Shown here piece after piece: positions 13,601 to 25,300 of a stretch of 64,000 nucleotides of DNA; within the stretch, counting starts at the first letter, position 1; every line of letters starts with the position of its first letter. The translations under genes and the position numbers were made by a program. Source of the DNA: Stratiolaelaps scimitus. Taxonomy: Eukaryota > Arthropoda > Arachnida > Mesostigmata > Laelapidae. The notes beneath the pieces are model-generated. The model searched no databases. It saw only the letters and a list, made by a program, of their open reading frames with translations, and was not told where the DNA came from. Location: the NCBI GenBank assembly GCA_019614645.1, contig JABWDB010000005.1:17225001-17289000 (forward strand), written 5' to 3'.

Positions 13601-16600
13601 TTCAATTCGACGTGGCAAGTCGCTCAGCAGAAGAGAGAATTTGTGTTAATCATATCATATGTCAGAATTGAAATCGAAACGTCGCTTCGGACTGCAGAAG
13701 CCGATCAGTTTTCTTGCTATGATCACTCCAGTTTTATTCAATTACGATTTTAGCTCTGTTCTTAGTTTATAGACGTAATTAAGATCTGAAATGGGCTTAA
13801 TCGGGCGAATGTGAATATTTGGGCAAGAGTGGTATTGAATTATTTCGCGCTGATATCTCTGATAAAGATCAGCAATGTTAACAGAGTAAAATTACGTGCT
13901 TGTCAGAAGCTTACTTTTTTTTGAAATTTTTAAAGCATTACACAGCATTTAATAATAAAACAAACCCAGCAAACAATATGACAGTTTTATTCAAACATAC
14001 AGTAGTTAGGAATTGTTTCTAGGGATTATGGGGGGGGGATTAGCTAGGACCGGGGCCTAGCAAATATTCATGAATTGCACGAAGCTTACTCAGTTTACCC
14101 CTATTACCGTTTGGCTATTACGCCGTTCGGGGCTATTTTGTACATCGGGGAACGTATAAAACCGCGCGTTATTGTAAGGTGAAATTGGACTTCCTGACAG
14201 TCTTTTGAGTCTTATGTTTGCATGCAGCTCAGCGCTAGTTCAGTTCCTTCAGAGCAGACAGTAATCTAGAAGATGCCTTTAGGGCTGCGAAATCAAAGCT
14301 TTATCATCAAATTGTTGTTGCTTGAAGGAACAACCGCGCATTACAAATGTAAAATGGGTACTCCACGAATATGGAAGCATGTCTGGCATATGCTAAACGC
14401 AACCTACAAATCTATAAGCAATAATAAACTACTCGGCTAACACAGACCGTCACCATCGACGCGCGAGTTTGCACCGGTAAAAATCTATGCAACGCAATAT
14501 GCACAAAACGCAGTGTGTCTTCTCGACGGAATCGACAAGTCTCACCGTTCCGCTGCTAACGACGAACCCGGCGGAGGCCTCCAATGCTCACCAATGGATA
14601 TTCTCCAAATAAGTCCTTGTGATTAAGATTGTTTCCGTACATTTAAAATGACAAGTGTCGGTGTACATTATGCAAAATTATATTTGCTTCAGAAAACTAG
14701 AAAATTAGAAATTAGGTATGGTAACTCAAATTGAAAGTACACTGCCGTCTAGAAGCTCCCAAAATACTGGCTCCAGTGCATAAATGATAAAGAAGAGGGC
14801 ATCTGATACCAAATAAATCATAGTTCTACTGGTTCTTGTTCAAATGTGTTGTCGATGTATAAAATAGCTCCAAACGAGCTAATATCTACAGCTGCTATTG
14901 TATGTCCCCGTACGCCACACAATTACAAGGTTTTCCTCCGCTGCAAGCCTTCTTGTAGGCTATTCGAACACATTTTGGATTATGTCGACCACGTCAGACA
15001 ATGTTGGCGGCGCAAAACACGCAGCTTCTCTTAGCTGTCTACTCAGACAAACTCTGAAACAAATACTTTATACTTTAAAGGTATTTTAAAATATAATAGC
15101 TAACCGCCGTCGCCACCGTCGGCCAACGCTGATCGATCTCACCAAAGAAATCCGTGAATATTATCAGCTTGGCTCCGTTTCCGGTAGTTGCCTTCCCATC
15201 ATTACCTATCAACTAAGCACTACATCTTCGCGCGCAATTGCCGCCGTAGCGGCGCGCTCGGCGGGCTGCCGCTTCACGGGTTTCAGCTGCACGAGCTTGA
15301 ATAAATATACCGACGACAGTGGAATATTTAGTCGTAGGCCGCAGGTTCAAATCCTGCCGGTTATGGCTGCTTCAAGTGTGAACACGCTTTTCTTCCCGAT
15401 ACTATTTGTGGTAACGCCTCAATAACATAAGGGTAAGTAACGCATGTGGTAGATGTCAGGGCTGGGCGGAGGCTGTTCAGCCGCAAACCGGGAGCTCCAC
15501 GAGCTACCGCCGCTCCTGTCGCTGTTTGTTACAAGAGCTATGCCCGCTGCTTCTACTGGCTGCTCGTCGCCGGCCGCCAGTCGCTGCTGCTGCTGCTGCT
15601 AAAGCAGGCCGCCATATTGTTGTCGTTGCAGTAACAGGTACTGCGCGTGTGCCTATGGCGCCGCGCCGGCCACCGCGCTAGCCGCAGCAGCAGAAGCAGT
15701 TATTGCGGCCTGCTGCTGTTCCTTCCGTTGTTGCTGTTGTTGTCTGCTTTTAATTTTCAATGTGTGTCTGTCTGCCTGCCTGCGCGCGTCGTCGCTTTGT
15801 GTATATATATGCGTATCTGGTTGTGTGAACACGGTCGTCTGCAACCGTTCCGCAGCAGCCGCCACATAAGGCCCAATATACATATATATATACACAATAT
15901 ATACATACACACATAGCGAGCGATAGAGAGCGAAATCGCGAGCGAGAGGCATTAAGAGCACCAGTTCTGACTGGCTCTACGAGCAGTAGCAGCAGCAGCT
16001 GCAGCAGAACGAACCTTAGTCGCTATCCATGGCCCTGTGCGGGCAGGCACAATCAGAGAGACATAGCATACAGCGCCACCCCGCTGACACCGCTGGCTGC
16101 CAGCCGCTGCGCCCGCTACAAACATAGACGAAATCGCTCTGTGTTGCCTGCGTGCGCGGCTGGCTGTTTGTTTGTGTCCTGTCGAGTTGTGTGAGCCTGT
16201 CTGTCTATGTATGTATGCTAGGGCCGCTGCCGTTACCGCCATCGCCGTTGTCTCGATCCCGCCACTATTGGGCTGCTACGACGAACGGACCGCTCTGTTG
16301 GTTGTAGCTGTAGTAAGTGCTGAGTGTCGCGCCTCCGCTGCCCGAACGGCAACGACGACGAGCAGCCGCAACAGCAACAGCAGCAGCTAGCTATGATCCT
16401 CTAGCAGTAGCCGATGCAGCAATTGAGTAGTGAAAAGCGAACGGGCGCCGAAAAGACTTTGCCGACTTGTCTATGCAGTGCTATTGATAACCGCTGCTGC
16501 CGATGGTGTCGGACAATCGTCTCGTGTAGTGCGTTTGTCAGTAACAAAGCAACTACAGTAACTGCTGTACGGTGACGACAACGACCACTATCACTACAAC

Positions 16601-16893
16601 TGCTGCTGCCACTACTACCACTACTACTACTGCTACAACTGTTGATGCTTGCAACAACTGACGAGTTCGACTGACGAGTTGCTAGTGGTCGAATTGCACA
16701 CGCGATAAACGAAACTGCTACGTAACTCTCTCTCTCTCTATCGAATTTCAACTTGCGGCCCGGTACACAGATTGATTTGGGGCTGGTGTGAACGTGTTGA
16801 GTGAGTGGCGCTTGAACCACAACGGTCAGCAGAGCAACAGCAATCTCTATCTCAGTTGTTGCCTTGATTTCACGTTTCGTCACTTTGTTGATT

Positions 16894-16917
16894 GACGACG
16901 ACGACGACGACGACGGC
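16894..16917. repeat. GAC trinucleotide microsatellite
   Basis: Seven or so consecutive GAC triplets, followed at about 16966-16985 by a TAA run. Confidence 0.9.
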
Positions 16918-18287
16918 GGCTGACTGTTGTTGATGATCGAACGAGTGAACGGTCTCGTTAATAATTGATAATAATAATAATAATAACTAGTCGTCGCAAT
17001 ACAGTTACGTTGTTTCGTCTGCTGACCCTACTACGCTCGAACTTACTTTAGCATCTCGCTGATAGTTAGGTGCTTAATTGGTTCATTCATTCGTTGACTG
17101 GCTGGCAAATTCGGCTAATTAGTTACGCGAGCCAAAGGTCGTTCGTTGGGCTGGCTGGATGGCTAGCTGATCGACCGCCAATCTAGAAAGGATTCTCCCG
17201 CTATCGCCAAAGCAATCCAGACGGCAATAACAAACATAGCACATTGCTTTGTTGGCGGCAGGTGCCGAGGATACGGTGAAGCAAAGAGATAAGAGACAGA
17301 TCGCGAGGAGGAGGAGAGACAGACAGAGAGTGAGACAGACTGAGAGGGGGAGACCAGGGTTGGTCGTACTGTCGTGTACTGTGTCGCTCATCGTTCGTCG
17401 AATGCCCCCTGTTCAACTCGTTCACGGTCGGTGTCCGACGAGGCGACTATTGGTCGCCGGCGTTCATCGCGTCAACATCAACATTAGGAGTAACAGCAGA
17501 AGCAATCACCAGCAATCGAGAAGAGGTTGGTCGTGCCACTTCTGCTGCTGACGAACGAAGCAAACGGGATCATCGACTGATTAAGCACTAACTAAACTTA
17601 GTGAGTGACTGACGGACGGACGGACGACTGATTGTCACCGATAGTCGCAGTGCGGGACAGCCGAACGTTTCGTGGCCAAATCAGCGCCCGGTTAGGCGGT
17701 CAGACAAAGTTGCCGACAGGTTAAGCTTCGCTCGGGAAGTTAAGCTTCGAAGATAAGCTTCGAAGTTGCTGCCACTGTGTACTTGCCCGCAAGCTTGGCG
17801 TGCCGATTCAGTATTGGGCCGGTGTCAGTGTTCACGTCAGGCCATCCCGCTTCTACTGTTCGGGAGAAACTCTGTGCCTTGCTTCGTCTATTCGTTTCGA
17901 GGTGTCGCCGTGAACACCAGTCAACGTGCCTGCTGCCTGTTAGTTCGTTGTAAACGAAACCGTGATTTGTTGTTGTTGTTGTTATTATTATTATTGTTTT
18001 GCCGGACGAATCGACACTGCAGATTCTTGGGGGTTTCCGAGCCGAATTGACGAATTCGTATCGTAACCTCATTGTTTATAGCCGTACGTGTTGCGTAGCT
18101 GTCGCTCACTGAAACGTCCGACGACTCCGGATAGCGTTTGCGACAACAATCAACGAACCACGACATCAGGTCGTACATGCGCACGTAATTAACCGAACAT
18201 CGTTACACGGCCCCCAGTCCCGCTTCTGTCGGAAGGGGTGCGCCCGAAACGCGACCGGCGAAGAGCGTCACAGTGGAGCGTAGTCCG

Positions 18288-18300
18288 GTCAGTGCATTCG
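18288..18300 (+). promoter_or_regulatory. Possible Anp32 initiator (TCAGT)
   Basis: TCAGTGC at 18289-18295 matches the arthropod initiator consensus TCAGT and would give a 273-nt 5' UTR. There is no TATA box at -30 and no clear downstream promoter element. The match is short and could be chance. Confidence 0.2.
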
Positions 18301-18563
18301 TGAGGTTAGCCGGCTAATCTACGTGCCCGCCAACGTTGCCGGCGGATTTCGTCGTGGGCTGCCTGAACTCGGATCACGGGTCAATCAAGAAGCAGCAGAG
18401 GGAAAACTGCTTAACATTCTACATCTGATCGCAACGAATCCTGTCGTCAACGGCATCGTGTGAGGAAGTTACCGTCTTCCATATCATATCGCACCGTCGA
18501 TACTATTGCTCTCGTTGTTACGAAACGAGATCGAAACGCTCCCAGACACAATAGAATCGTAAA

Positions 18564-19029
18564 ATGGAGAAACGTGTTGAGCTTGAGAAGAGGGGTCGCA
18601 GCGCTGACAAGGTAACAGACCTGAACCTTGACAACTCACGGTCAACGACAATCGTCGGCCTAAGTGAGGACTTTTGCAACTTGCGCACGCTCAGCCTGAA
18701 CAGCGTTGGCCTGACGTCACTCAAGGGCTTCCCCCGGCTGCCGTGTCTGGAGAAGCTCGAGTTGTCTGACAACCGAATTTCCGGCGGCCTCAACGTCCTG
18801 CACGGCTCACCCCGTTTGACGCATCTGACGCTGTCGAACAACAAGATTCAAGAGGTTGAGACACTCGAGCCACTGGCTGCACTCAAGAATCTGTGCGTTC
18901 TCGATCTGTTCAACTGCGGTGTCACCTCGGTCGACGGCTACCGGGAGAAGATGTTTGCACTACTTCCCTCGTTGAAGTACCTTGACGGCTACGATTGTGA
19001 TGAGAAGGAGGCCCCGTCAGAAGATGAAG
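18564..19029 (+). CDS. Anp32: Anp32 exon 1 (leucine-rich-repeat cap)
   Basis: Encodes residues 1-155 plus the first base of codon 156. It ends at a strong donor (GAAG|GTGAGT). The whole folded LRR domain is in this one exon. Confidence 0.95.
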
Positions 19030-19346
19030 GTGAGTTCACTCGGAGAATATGTTCCGTCTCTCCTGTATCATCCTGGATGATTTATTTGCCTCGGTATGCT
19101 TGCCGGGCGTACATTCGATTGTGTGCTTAGTTTGCAGTCTGTGGTTGTGGCTTGGTGACAACATATTTTCAAATGTCAGTCAATATCTGATGAAAGCTGA
19201 TCAGCCACGTGGGTTAACGTGTTATTAAGTTAGTTGCTAGAGAAAACTAGACACTATATTAATTAATATTTCGATGTGATGGAAAACGGGGCCAATAATT
19301 AGCGTTTGCCTAGCTGTAGAACACGAATAAATGCTCTCCAAATCTA

Positions 19347-19395
<49 letters not shown>

Positions 19396-22300
19396 CATAT
19401 ATGTAAATTGCCTCATCGTTTAGTGACTTGTGTGCTATTCCTAGAACATTGAGTAATGTACACCGCCGAAGCTAAGCACCTATTAACTAGGGTTCTATCG
19501 AGGCATCTCTACATAACCGTTACCGGTGCTGTATTGCTGGGTCGACTAAACCTCACGCAGCCGTCACATCAGACTGGTTTCTCCTTAAGGACTTTCCTCG
19601 GTCACCCTCTCATGTAGAGCCCCCCCTAGTGCACGCATCGGCTGCACGCGTGCACTTTAGTCGCCATCTATTTTCATATTTTCATTGCATTCAATGGCGC
19701 GCTTCGGAGCACGTGGCGTCAACAACGCCACGTTGTACGTGCCAAACTTGAAATACGTCTCTAGACGTACGAAGGTACGTCAGTCGTACTTTTACATCGT
19801 GTATGCCACGGTAGACTTATTAACGTATCTACTCTAGTGTTCTTAATTGATTGACCCATGGATGCGACAAGTGCATATAATTGAGCGGAAATTGGGTTAG
19901 CGGTCTGCTCTATCTTCCTCCGTCTCGATTTCGCCTATGGCAGAGTTCACATTCGACTATTTTGTTCTCAACCAGCAGTGGCTGCTCTAGTAACGGTTTT
20001 TACTCGTATGGAGAGTGCTTGTTTGCAATTATATATATTGTGTTAATTGGTGGCATATCGCACTAGTGCAGCTTTACAGTTCTGCTAAGATTGGCCGCCT
20101 CTGTCAGCATACGTTTATGAACCTTCGGCGATGGTGATACACTCTTCATCAAGTGATCTGCTACTCATCGCTAAAGTTCCTCATTTTTACTCGACACAAC
20201 TTTTACTTTAACGTGAATTCTAACTGGATACGAAACGAGCTCGACAATGCGATGATGACTACGCAGGCGGAGTCCATGCAGCGTAGTTATTACGGAAGCA
20301 CAATATAGGCTAATCCTAAGATATAAAGATAAACCCTATCGCTCAGACCCACAATATTTGGGACAGGTTCCTGTCGCATTTGTCTTATCGATATCCGATC
20401 GGCACTATGCTTCTACGGCCGTTTGCATGCACCGTCAATTGTTTCCGGATGCCCCCAATGGGCCATAAGCAACTACTCGACGTTTTCATACTAAAGTTTG
20501 TATTTACAAAGATCGTCCACTGGCCTCCGACTACGTGCAGCTATACATTTATTGTACCATCAGTAATACACTCTCATCCTCTAAAAACGACTGCTTAAGT
20601 TACGAGTTTATATCAGTGGCACTCAAGTGCACAGCTTCCGGTAAGCGAATGCTTCCAACCGACTGTAATTCGAGTAGATACGGCGGTTTCAATAACAATA
20701 ATATGATGACAATAATGTTGATAACCAATTGATTGGCACTTTCACTCTATGATGGTGATAGCCACACATAACTCCTTCCTACAAGAAGCCGCACTCGCAT
20801 CCTTCAATCTAACATCTATGAAATAGTTCGGCCGTACGTCAAGCTCTTACTGACGATCTGAGCGCACGGTAATGGCTTAAGTTGTTAATGTCGTTCCGCA
20901 ACAAACCCCCATTTGCAGTTCATATTGTTCGATATAATTTTTTTTCCAATATTCTATTGACTGTTCGCATAGCCTTGAAGTCCCAAATGTTGAATATCGT
21001 TACATATAGTGGCGTACGTGTTTCTTATGGTGGGGTCAGTTTGGATTGAGCCGTTAAGTTCGATTTTGAGGTGTATCATGTCCTCAATGTGTTCTTTGTT
21101 TTGGCTCGAAACTTGTAAGTAGTTTTATTAGCAACAACATTTTCTTGGTGGATATTTCGTTCAATGATGTCCGAACGTAAGAATATTGGTGGTTTCATGC
21201 GATTAGGCGTGGCTACGTGGTCCCGGTTTACGATCATCAAAAAATCATGGTATATAACACCCTGTGGTAGCCCGGTCTGCGGCAGCGGCTGATCGGCCGA
21301 ATAATAGGCCGAACTTAATTCGGATTCTTAATTTTTTCAGTAACTTACTTGTATCCAACTCTTGCCAATATTCAGTATGTTATTAAGGCAGATGACAGAA
21401 ATCACCGGGATATTGTCCAGCTTTCGAGTGGAAGATGGGACTCGAATACCTATGACTTGCTCGCGTTGAGAGGCGTCCGGCTCTAGGCTCGTGAAACGTA
21501 AATTCTCTACTGGCGTATTCATTTCATTTAGCATGTCATTTAATATGAGAATGAGATTATGAGCACCTCTGGGCGTTCTCCGGAGCCGAATGTTGTTGCC
21601 CTCTTGTTTAGTGTTGTTCTCTTCGGAAACGGACATACCCTGCATTCTTGCACATCCACTTCTAATGCCAAGGTAGATGAGGATGCATGCACAACTTTCT
21701 CCATTCTTTGGTGGTTCCTTAATTGCTCCGAACACGATGTGTCGAGAGTTGCAGAAACTTCGGCAAGTTTCTGCCACTTGTCGCCCCCTAGATCTGTTAT
21801 GCTCCCCCGAGTTCGATATTGCCACGGCGAGAACGTTGCAGGCAATAGCAGCAACGGGGTCGAGTAGTCGGGTTAGTCGGTTAGAACAGCAGCAGCAGCA
21901 GCAGCGGCAGTAGACGAGATAGTGGACCAGTTTTCTCTGCGTCCACCAGTATCCAGCCACCAATCGCAGCCTTGCCACCCGTCTATCGTGGGCTCATTGT
22001 CTGGCTGGCGGCGGTGGGTGCTGCCTACCGAGCCTGTTTCGTCGGCGAGCGGAAACCGTGACGGTCAGCCCTGACCATTTCTAGATGAGGAATCGTAGTC
22101 CACACCATGAACCTGTGGCATGACGCGCCGCTCGCTCGCTCGCTCGCTTTGGCGCGCAGAACAAGACATAGCCGGTGCATGAAGCTCGCGCGTACAGGAT
22201 GTCGATCAATTCGCCTCTTCCGACCAATAATGGTATATGGATGTGCAAGGTGCCCGATCATGGGCATCTCTCGTTTGTGAAGGCCGTGATCTTCCCTGCT

Positions 22301-25300
22301 ATTTCGGGACAGGTAGAAACCTTCGGGTGGACGTGCGCGGAGTGCCAGCCAAGCGAGCATCACCAGCCTCGTAGTCTGTAATCGATTTGCGAATTGTTAG
22401 TCGTGTCTGCAGCGGTAGTGGCGTACTTTCCAAGACAAGAGGAGACGAAGAAAGAGAGAGAGACAGAGCGAGAGAGAGAGAGGGGGGATGCATGGATGGA
22501 ATAGCTTGAAATTACAAAACGCCACCATCGTAGAGAAGTCATCAAAAACTTTCTTGTTGTTGCTTTGTTCGTGCGTACTTTCGTTCGGCTACTCGAGCTC
22601 CCACTGCTGAGCATAACCAGGCTCAGTATCGCATTGTGTAGCAGCAATCTGCCACCTCTTGTTGCTGCTGCCTATCTAGAGGTTCTTTTCCGCCTGAACA
22701 TCCACCCATTCGCTCCACGAGGGCTTACCAGAGGGGGCGGGCTGGCGGGGAGGTGACAGCGCGATTGGTCAAAGATCCGTGTCTTGTCTGTAGATATAGA
22801 TACATAGAGGTATTGCTGGTCTGCGCTTCAGACGAGGCGCGACGGCAGCCTCAAAAATGTTCGTTTGATTTCGCGTTATTATTATTGCTATTACTCTTAG
22901 CAGTGTTCACTCCTCGCGTCAGCATTGCTGTTGTCGCTACCCCGCCAAAAGTCTCTCGTCCTCCTGTAGCTGTTTCGCGCGTGTTTTTGTTGTTGTCTGC
23001 TGTTATCGTTGCCCGATCTGTAATATTTAGCCGACGAAGCCTGTGCTGCTGGCCGTCGTTCGCGGCACCTCTGACGGCGATACAACAGCAACAACAGAGC
23101 CACAAACCACGCTAGCTCGCTGTTGTGGATTTTCGCCGGCCGGCGGGCGGGCGGACCCGGCTCAGCTCCTCGGCGGCTCCTGCTCTCGGCTTGATCCAAC
23201 CGAGCGGTTTTCGTCGTTGCCGGTGCTGCGTGCGCCCAGCCAGCCGCAACCAGCGCCGCCGCCTCAGCGGCAGCAGTCTTCCCTCGTACCGGAGGGAATG
23301 GCCCTTTTCAACAGTCTCTCACTACTCATTCCGCCAAGAGAGACTCTATGGAGTCTCTCAATGGTTGAGGCAGTATACAGCCGATCGACTTGGTCGTCGG
23401 CGGTGAGCTCTACTGATACGCTGTTGCCCTACGATGTGGCTGTAGTTTAGCGGGCGCCAACCTCATCGTCGTCTGCTCGCATCGGTTGTGCCGCTGAAAT
23501 GATGGAAGGGTGCTGGCGGCGGCGGCAGCAGCAGCAGCGTCGGCCGTAGCGCCGCTCTCGATGCATTCGCTATGGCTGCTGGTTGCACCCGGATGGCGCG
23601 AGAGACGTATCTGGCTGTGTCGGCTGCTTCGCATAGTATGTGCTGTCTCATAATACGCAATTATGTACTGCCTTTGTCTATGCCTAGCCAAATGTATATT
23701 TGCTGCAGCCAAACAAACTAGCTACCAACCAATGCCGTCCATTTGCTACCTTCTCTCTCTGTTATGCTATTCGTCAGTTACGCGATGAAGCCGCCGCACC
23801 GCTTGGTTGCTGTTGTCGGCGGTTTATGGCGCCATCGGCCTGCCGCCTTCATGTCCATTGCTGATGTGTTAATGTAGTTCAAATCGGCACAGTCCCTGCA
23901 GCGACAGGCGCCGCCACAAACCAATGCCGGAGCCGAGAACAGGAAGGCAGAGAGAGAGAGAGGCAGAGAGAGAAGAGGAAGAGAGCTCAGCCTGAACAGA
24001 GTTAGTAAAGCAACCCCAATGGCAGCAGACCACGCGCAACCGTCACCTAATGCAACTAACCAAGCATCTACTCCGTAGAGAAAAGTTAGAGAGAGCGTGC
24101 AGCCGCTGGCTTGCTATCTGTCTCTCTATGGGGGTATCACTGTCGACTCCCCTACCAACCACTCCCCATACCTCCGACAGTCGTCTGCTTCTATGTGATA
24201 TATATGACCGCCATAGCGGTTCGTATATCCTACGCTATTGCTGCTGGGAGCTTCCCGCTTTTCTACTACGACGACTGCCATCTACCATAACACTAGCACT
24301 GATCATGTTGTTAGTGTGGTTGCTCCTACAACCAGTAGGGAACTCCCTTCGAGAGAGGCAGCAGCAGCCAGTGAACGATCTTCGCGGCGGCGACGGCCAC
24401 ACCAGCGCCCCCTCAGTTCTCACCACCAGCTATTTGCTACGATACTGTGCCGCTGTTGCGACGATGAGCGGCCGCCAGTATCAGCAGCAGGAAGAGCAGC
24501 TCATGATGCTGTGCTGATTCCCTTCGTTCGCCGCCGCCGCCGCCGCTCACAGTGTCAGTGGTGTTGCTGCTGCTGTTGCTGCTACTGATCCCGCCGGTTG
24601 TTGCTGGCTGCTTTCTTCATCTGCCTCCCGCTCTCTCTCTCTCTCTCTCTGGTTGTTCTCTCGCCCTCGTTTTGGCGGCGTAGATGTCCTCTCCTTTTCG
24701 GCGGCCATTCGGCTACAAGCTACCTACCTACCTACAAACTTGCCGGCCCCCAAGCCACGCCGTCCTTCTCGCCGCCGTTGGCATCGCTGCAGCCGCTGAC
24801 CACAGCTACTACTGGCATCGCCGCCGCTGCCGCCGTCGTTTGGGTGCCTGCTGCTGTGGCTGCGGGTGTGTGTGTGACGACTCTGTGGACGACCAGCGCC
24901 GGCTTTGGTTTCGTCGGTTCGTTGAGTTGGCTCGCCTGCTCTGTCCGCCGCCGCTGCCGCTGCGCCGACAACCAGCAGCAGTATCTATCTATCTGTCGGC
25001 CTGCCGGGTCTGGCTGTGGTTCACCTCGTCTTCATCACTCGTTGCTGGTTGTTGCTAGCAGCGGCATTTTGTGACCGTTTGGGCTCGCTCGCTGCCGCCA
25101 CTCGCCGCAGCAGCACCACCACCATCATCATCACCATTAGCAGCACAACAGCAGCCGCCACCGCCGCTGCCGCCGCCGCCGGTGCTGTAGTAAGCTGTTG
25201 TACGACGAGTAGCAGCAGCAGCAGCAGTAGTGAGTAGTTGCCGAACGAAGCCTCGTGTCGTTCGTTTGTCCGCTCCCGTTGCTTGTTGCTGTTCGTCATC

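Larger units (their letters stand above)
10800..18287. other. Upstream of Anp32, no gene recognised
   Basis: From 10.8 to 15.1 kb the sequence is AT-richer and mostly unique. It contains a TA microsatellite, the 12.74-kb hairpin and a LINE remnant. From 15.2 to 18.2 kb it becomes GC-richer with CTG/CAG, GAC and TAA triplet runs (15.58-15.60, 16.36-16.39, 16.89-16.92, 16.96-16.99, 17.97-18.00 kb) and a triple AAGCTTCG-type direct repeat at 17722-17766. A B-box-like string with a perfect 5-bp T stem lies at about 15342-15358 but has no matching acceptor stem. This part probably includes the Anp32 promoter. Confidence 0.55.

Noticed and set aside
15336..15370. tRNA-like B box with perfect T stem
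   Set aside because: The 5' acceptor strand does not pair with the 3' strand and no A box or normal anticodon arm is present at the right spacing, so it is not a tRNA gene.
19455..19485. 5S rRNA-like CACCGCCGAAGCTAAGCACC string
   Set aside because: Only about 20 nt resemble the 5S internal region; the flanks do not match 5S rRNA.
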